This document shows positions 22,927 to 24,367 of a DNA stretch of 24,367 nt, piece by piece. The stretch is taken from positions 1 to 24,367 of the forward strand of contig JAIRUI010000053.1 of assembly GCA_031254455.1 (NCBI GenBank), given 5' to 3'. Origin of the DNA: Chitinispirillales bacterium (GTDB lineage: Bacteria; Fibrobacterota; Chitinivibrionia; Chitinivibrionales; Chitinivibrionaceae). Position numbers and translations under genes: made by a program. The notes under the pieces are model-generated. The model saw only the letters and a list, made by a program, of their open reading frames with translations. It was not told the DNA's origin and searched no databases. Position 1 is the first letter of the stretch. Each line of letters opens with the position of its first letter.

Positions 22927-23033
22927 TTAATTTTTTCGATTATATATCGCGCCGATTCTAATGCGTTATTCATGTAACGCACGGCTTCTTCATATTCTTT
23001 ACTCAAAAAGATATTTCGCTCATGAATTGTCAT
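22923..23033 (-). CDS. 36-residue small protein coupled to queA
   Basis: A 36-residue frame with an ATG at 23033, a strong ribosome site (GGGAGG, 7 bases upstream) and its own promoter. It ends with an ATGA overlap on queA. The product is a single, charged, probably helical peptide (opening MTIHERNIFLSKEYEEA, ending YIIEKIK). The stretch LSKEYEEAVRYMNNALE recalls the N-terminus of DUF5618-like proteins, which are longer, so it may be a truncated member. Alternatively it is a leader peptide driving queA translation. The ribosome site, promoter and overlap make translation likely; the function is unknown. Confidence 0.55.
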   Translation of the reverse strand: MTIHERNIFLSKEYEEAVRYMNNALESARYIIEKIK

Positions 23034-23055
23034 TGAACCTCCCAAGTCCATATGT

Positions 23056-23084
23056 AATATACTACGTTTTTACAAGAATGTCAT
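23056..23084 (-). promoter_or_regulatory. Promoter of the 36-aa gene/queA unit
   Basis: On the minus strand ATGACA (23084-23079), 17 bases, then TATATT (23061-23056). Transcription would start near 23049, leaving a short leader with GGGAGG before the ATG at 23033. The spacer contains TTGTAAAA and the bases before the -10 read TAG, both shared with the promoter of the ORF6N gene. Confidence 0.65.
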
Positions 23085-23086
23085 AA

Positions 23087-23102
23087 ATAAAGATGACTTT
23101 AT
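23087..23102 (-). terminator. AT-rich hairpin after the ORF6N gene
   Basis: ATAAAG and CTTTAT form a 6-bp stem with a 4-base loop, 13 bp downstream of the ORF6N stop and just upstream of the next promoter. The stem is AT-only but for one pair, so it is at best a weak terminator. Confidence 0.3.
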
Positions 23103-23115
23103 AAATTTTGTTCGT

Positions 23116-23997
23116 TTATATTCCCTTAATTTTTTCAATCAAATCGAATCCGTCTAATTCCATTTTTGAAAAAGCGAACCATTTTTTCCCCAAGTCTTTC
23201 AAACTTGCTCCTAAAAGATAAATATCCTTACCGTCAATAATTAAAAATCTGTCATGGCAAAGATTAAATATTTTTGCTTCGATAAACGGATATTGCTCGT
23301 TAAATTTCTCGACGTCTAATTCCAATTGTTTTGATATATCTTTTGTCAGCAATGTAACTTTTACGTTATCGGATTTTTTACCGAGTATAGTCAAAACGGA
23401 TTCGTCGATATAATTATCTATCAAAATAATAGACATCTTTGCGGATTTGATAATTTTATTCGCCAAAAGATAAGCGTCAAAAATTTGTCCGTCAAAGAAT
23501 ATTCCACATTTTGGAATAAGTTCTCTGTTTTCTAAGGCGTCAAATATTTTGTCTATTTTATGATCTGTTTCTATTTGTTTTTGTTCGACGCTTTCAATTC
23601 TTTGAATAAGCCCGATATTTTTGGAAATCAGTTTTCGCATAGTTACGAAAGTTTCCATTATTCTAACGCTTACTGTGATGGCGGTAGAGCTGTGAAGAAC
23701 TGCGGAAAGCATAGAAACGCCTTGTTCTGTAAATGCAAAAGGCGGTCGCCTCAATCCCATCTTGTCTTCGTTGGAAATCACAATTTGTGATTTCCAATCG
23801 GCAAACTCGCTATAATTTAATTGAAACATAAACGATGAAGGAAATCTTTCAATGTTTCGCTTAACGGCTTGGTTTATTATTCGTGTTTCCACACCGTACA
23901 ACTCCGCTAAATCTCTATCAAGCATAACCTGTAAGTCGCGAATTGTAAAAATTCTTGATTCTATTTCGTTCGTAAGTAAAGTTACGGAATTTGACAT
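23116..23997 (-). CDS. ORF6N-domain protein with a phospholipase-D/HKD-like C-terminal domain
   Basis: A 293-residue protein. Residues about 10-100 form an ORF6N domain (DLQVMLDRDLAELYGVETRIINQAVKRNIERFP, then FAFTEQGVSMLSAVL), a DNA-binding module of phage and mobile-element proteins. A coiled-coil-like linker lies at about 120-160. The C-terminal part (about 165-293) begins IFFDGQIFDAYLLANKIIKSAKMSIILIDNYID. It contains H248-x-R250-x4-D255 (HDRFLIID) with following GAS, the spacing of a phospholipase-D HKD motif with Arg in place of Lys. Such domains can be nucleases, phosphodiesterases or inactive binders. An AGGAAA ribosome site precedes the ATG. It is preceded by a strong promoter and a remnant of its own 3' end. 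Function unknown; accessory or mobile origin is likely. Confidence 0.85.
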   Translation of the reverse strand: MSNSVTLLTNEIESRIFTIRDLQVMLDRDLAELYGVETRIINQAVKRNIERFPSSFMFQLNYSEFADWKSQIVISNEDKMGLRRPPFAFTEQGVSMLSAVLHSSTAITVSVRIMETFVTMRKLISKNIGLIQRIESVEQKQIETDHKIDKIFDALENRELIPKCGIFFDGQIFDAYLLANKIIKSAKMSIILIDNYIDESVLTILGKKSDNVKVTLLTKDISKQLELDVEKFNEQYPFIEAKIFNLCHDRFLIIDGKDIYLLGASLKDLGKKWFAFSKMELDGFDLIEKIKGI

Positions 23998-24010
23998 TTA
24001 TATTTCCTCA

Positions 24011-24098
24011 TATATTCCCTTAATTTTTTCAATGTAACTTTTACGTTATCGGATTTTTTACCGAGTATAGTCAAAACGGATTCGTCGATATAATTATC
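24011..24098 (-). pseudogene. Shuffled remnant of a second copy of the ORF6N gene 3' end
   Basis: Bases 24011-24033 are identical to 23117-23139 (end of the ORF6N gene), and 24030-24098 are identical to 23350-23418 (inside its HKD-like domain). The two pieces meet at the 4-base shared word CAAT (24030-24033), so 214 bp (23140-23353) are missing between them. This is the footprint of a tandem duplicate that lost its middle through microhomology. It lies in the leader of the intact gene and supplies nothing complete. Because identity is perfect over 88 bp, the event looks recent or maintained by gene conversion. Confidence 0.8.
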
Positions 24099-24126
24099 AT
24101 CTACTTTAATTTGTTTGTTATGTATA

Positions 24127-24155
24127 AATATACTATAAGTTTTACAAAAAGTCAA
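24127..24155 (-). promoter_or_regulatory. Promoter of the ORF6N gene
   Basis: On the minus strand TTGACT (24155-24150), 17 bases, then TATATT (24132-24127): a near-consensus sigma-70 promoter. The start would be near 24120, giving a leader of about 120 bases that runs through the gene remnant. The spacer (TTGTAAAA...TAG) closely repeats that of the promoter at 23056-23084. Confidence 0.7.
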
Positions 24156-24272
24156 TAAATTATAAGTAGAGTTAGCCGGTAGTATTACGTCCGATCTATA
24201 AAAAGCGACAAGACAAAATTAAGTATAATCTAATAACGTTAACTTTCTATTAATCCGTAACTTTTCCATGTT

Positions 24273-24280
24273 TTACGTAA
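24273..24280. repeat. TTACGTAA palindrome, copy 1
   Basis: An 8-bp perfect palindrome TTACGTAA, repeated 65 bp away at 24338-24345. It could be an operator half of an adjacent unseen gene, but chance is possible in AT-rich DNA. Confidence 0.3.
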
Positions 24281-24282
24281 CA

Positions 24283-24321
24283 TTTTGAAAAAATCCGCTA
24301 ATAAGTTGATTTTTTTCAAAA
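24283..24321. repeat. AT-rich inverted repeat
   Basis: TTTTGAAAAAATC (24283-24295) is complementary to GATTTTTTTCAAAA (24308-24321) apart from one extra T, giving a 13-bp stem with a 12-base loop. It could be a terminator for a gene beyond the window edge or a protein-binding site. The 370 bases from 23998 to the end hold no gene, only the remnant, promoter and these repeats. Confidence 0.45.
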
Positions 24322-24337
24322 AATGCAAATTTCCTTG

Positions 24338-24350
24338 TTACGTAATTACG
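24338..24350. repeat. TTACGTAA palindrome, copy 2, merged with CGTAATTACG
   Basis: The second TTACGTAA (24338-24345) overlaps a 10-bp perfect palindrome CGTAATTACG (24341-24350). Two overlapping symmetric words next to the window edge suggest a possible protein-binding site. Confidence 0.3.
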
Positions 24351-24367
24351 GCATATATTATATTACA

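Noticed and set aside
1..24367. CRISPR array, complete insertion sequence or prophage
   Set aside because: No regularly spaced repeats, no transposase other than the degraded Rpn-type gene, and no phage structural or integrase genes were found.

Overview
The window looks like a chromosomal piece of an anaerobic or fermentative Gram-negative bacterium, probably from the FCB superphylum (Fibrobacterota- or Bacteroidota-like). The basis is family content: a long single-chain clade-II PurL, BamD, a Na+-pumping OadGBA decarboxylase, DUF6580 beside CobO, ORF6N and Rpn-type accessory genes, and a DPPR-synthase-like UbiA. Clear Shine-Dalgarno sequences precede most genes, and several promoters fit the ordinary TTGACA/TATAAT pattern. 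This argues somewhat against a typical Bacteroidota genome, where Shine-Dalgarno use is weak. The species cannot be named from the sequence. By eye the composition is AT-rich, around 40% GC.

Layout. Positions 1-783 (+) hold the 3' end of an O-GlcNAc-transferase-like (GT41) gene that converges on a long minus-strand block. That block (776-11423, read right to left) is oadG-oadB-oadA-mnmE-purL-bamD-nadD-rpe. It is packed tightly, with ATGA overlaps or gaps of a few bases, except for about 100 bp between mnmE and purL. It joins Na+-coupled oxaloacetate decarboxylation with tRNA modification, purine synthesis, outer-membrane assembly, NAD synthesis and the pentose phosphate pathway.

Positions 11.5-17.1 kb (+) are an accessory, surface-polysaccharide-like region with visible gene decay. 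It contains a broken Rpn-family nuclease gene, an intact gmd, a UbiA/DPPR-synthase-like membrane prenyltransferase, and the stump of an SMR-type transporter joined out of frame to a methyltransferase fragment. These are followed by an unrecognised 97-aa Gly/Ser/Thr-rich protein between 12-bp direct repeats, and a large GT-C-like membrane protein.

Positions 17.2-19.05 kb (+) form a cobalamin-riboswitch operon: promoter, riboswitch, DUF6580 membrane protein, CobO corrinoid adenosyltransferase and a two-cluster cysteine protein (DUF2284). It converges, with a 4-bp overlap, on a minus-strand operon (19049-21798). That operon encodes a small membrane protein, an ABC ATPase, an ABC-2 permease and, last, an ECF-type sigma factor with no recognisable anti-sigma gene.

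Positions 21.9-24.4 kb (minus) hold queA, preceded and translationally overlapped by a 36-codon gene with its own promoter, then an ORF6N gene with an HKD-like C-terminal domain. Upstream of ORF6N lies a shuffled remnant of its own 3' end with a microhomology junction, inside the leader. The ORF6N promoter closely resembles the promoter of the 36-codon gene/queA unit. The best candidates for something undescribed are the riboswitch-controlled DUF6580-CobO-DUF2284 set, the ORF6N-HKD gene with its shared promoter module, and the orphan 97-aa protein.
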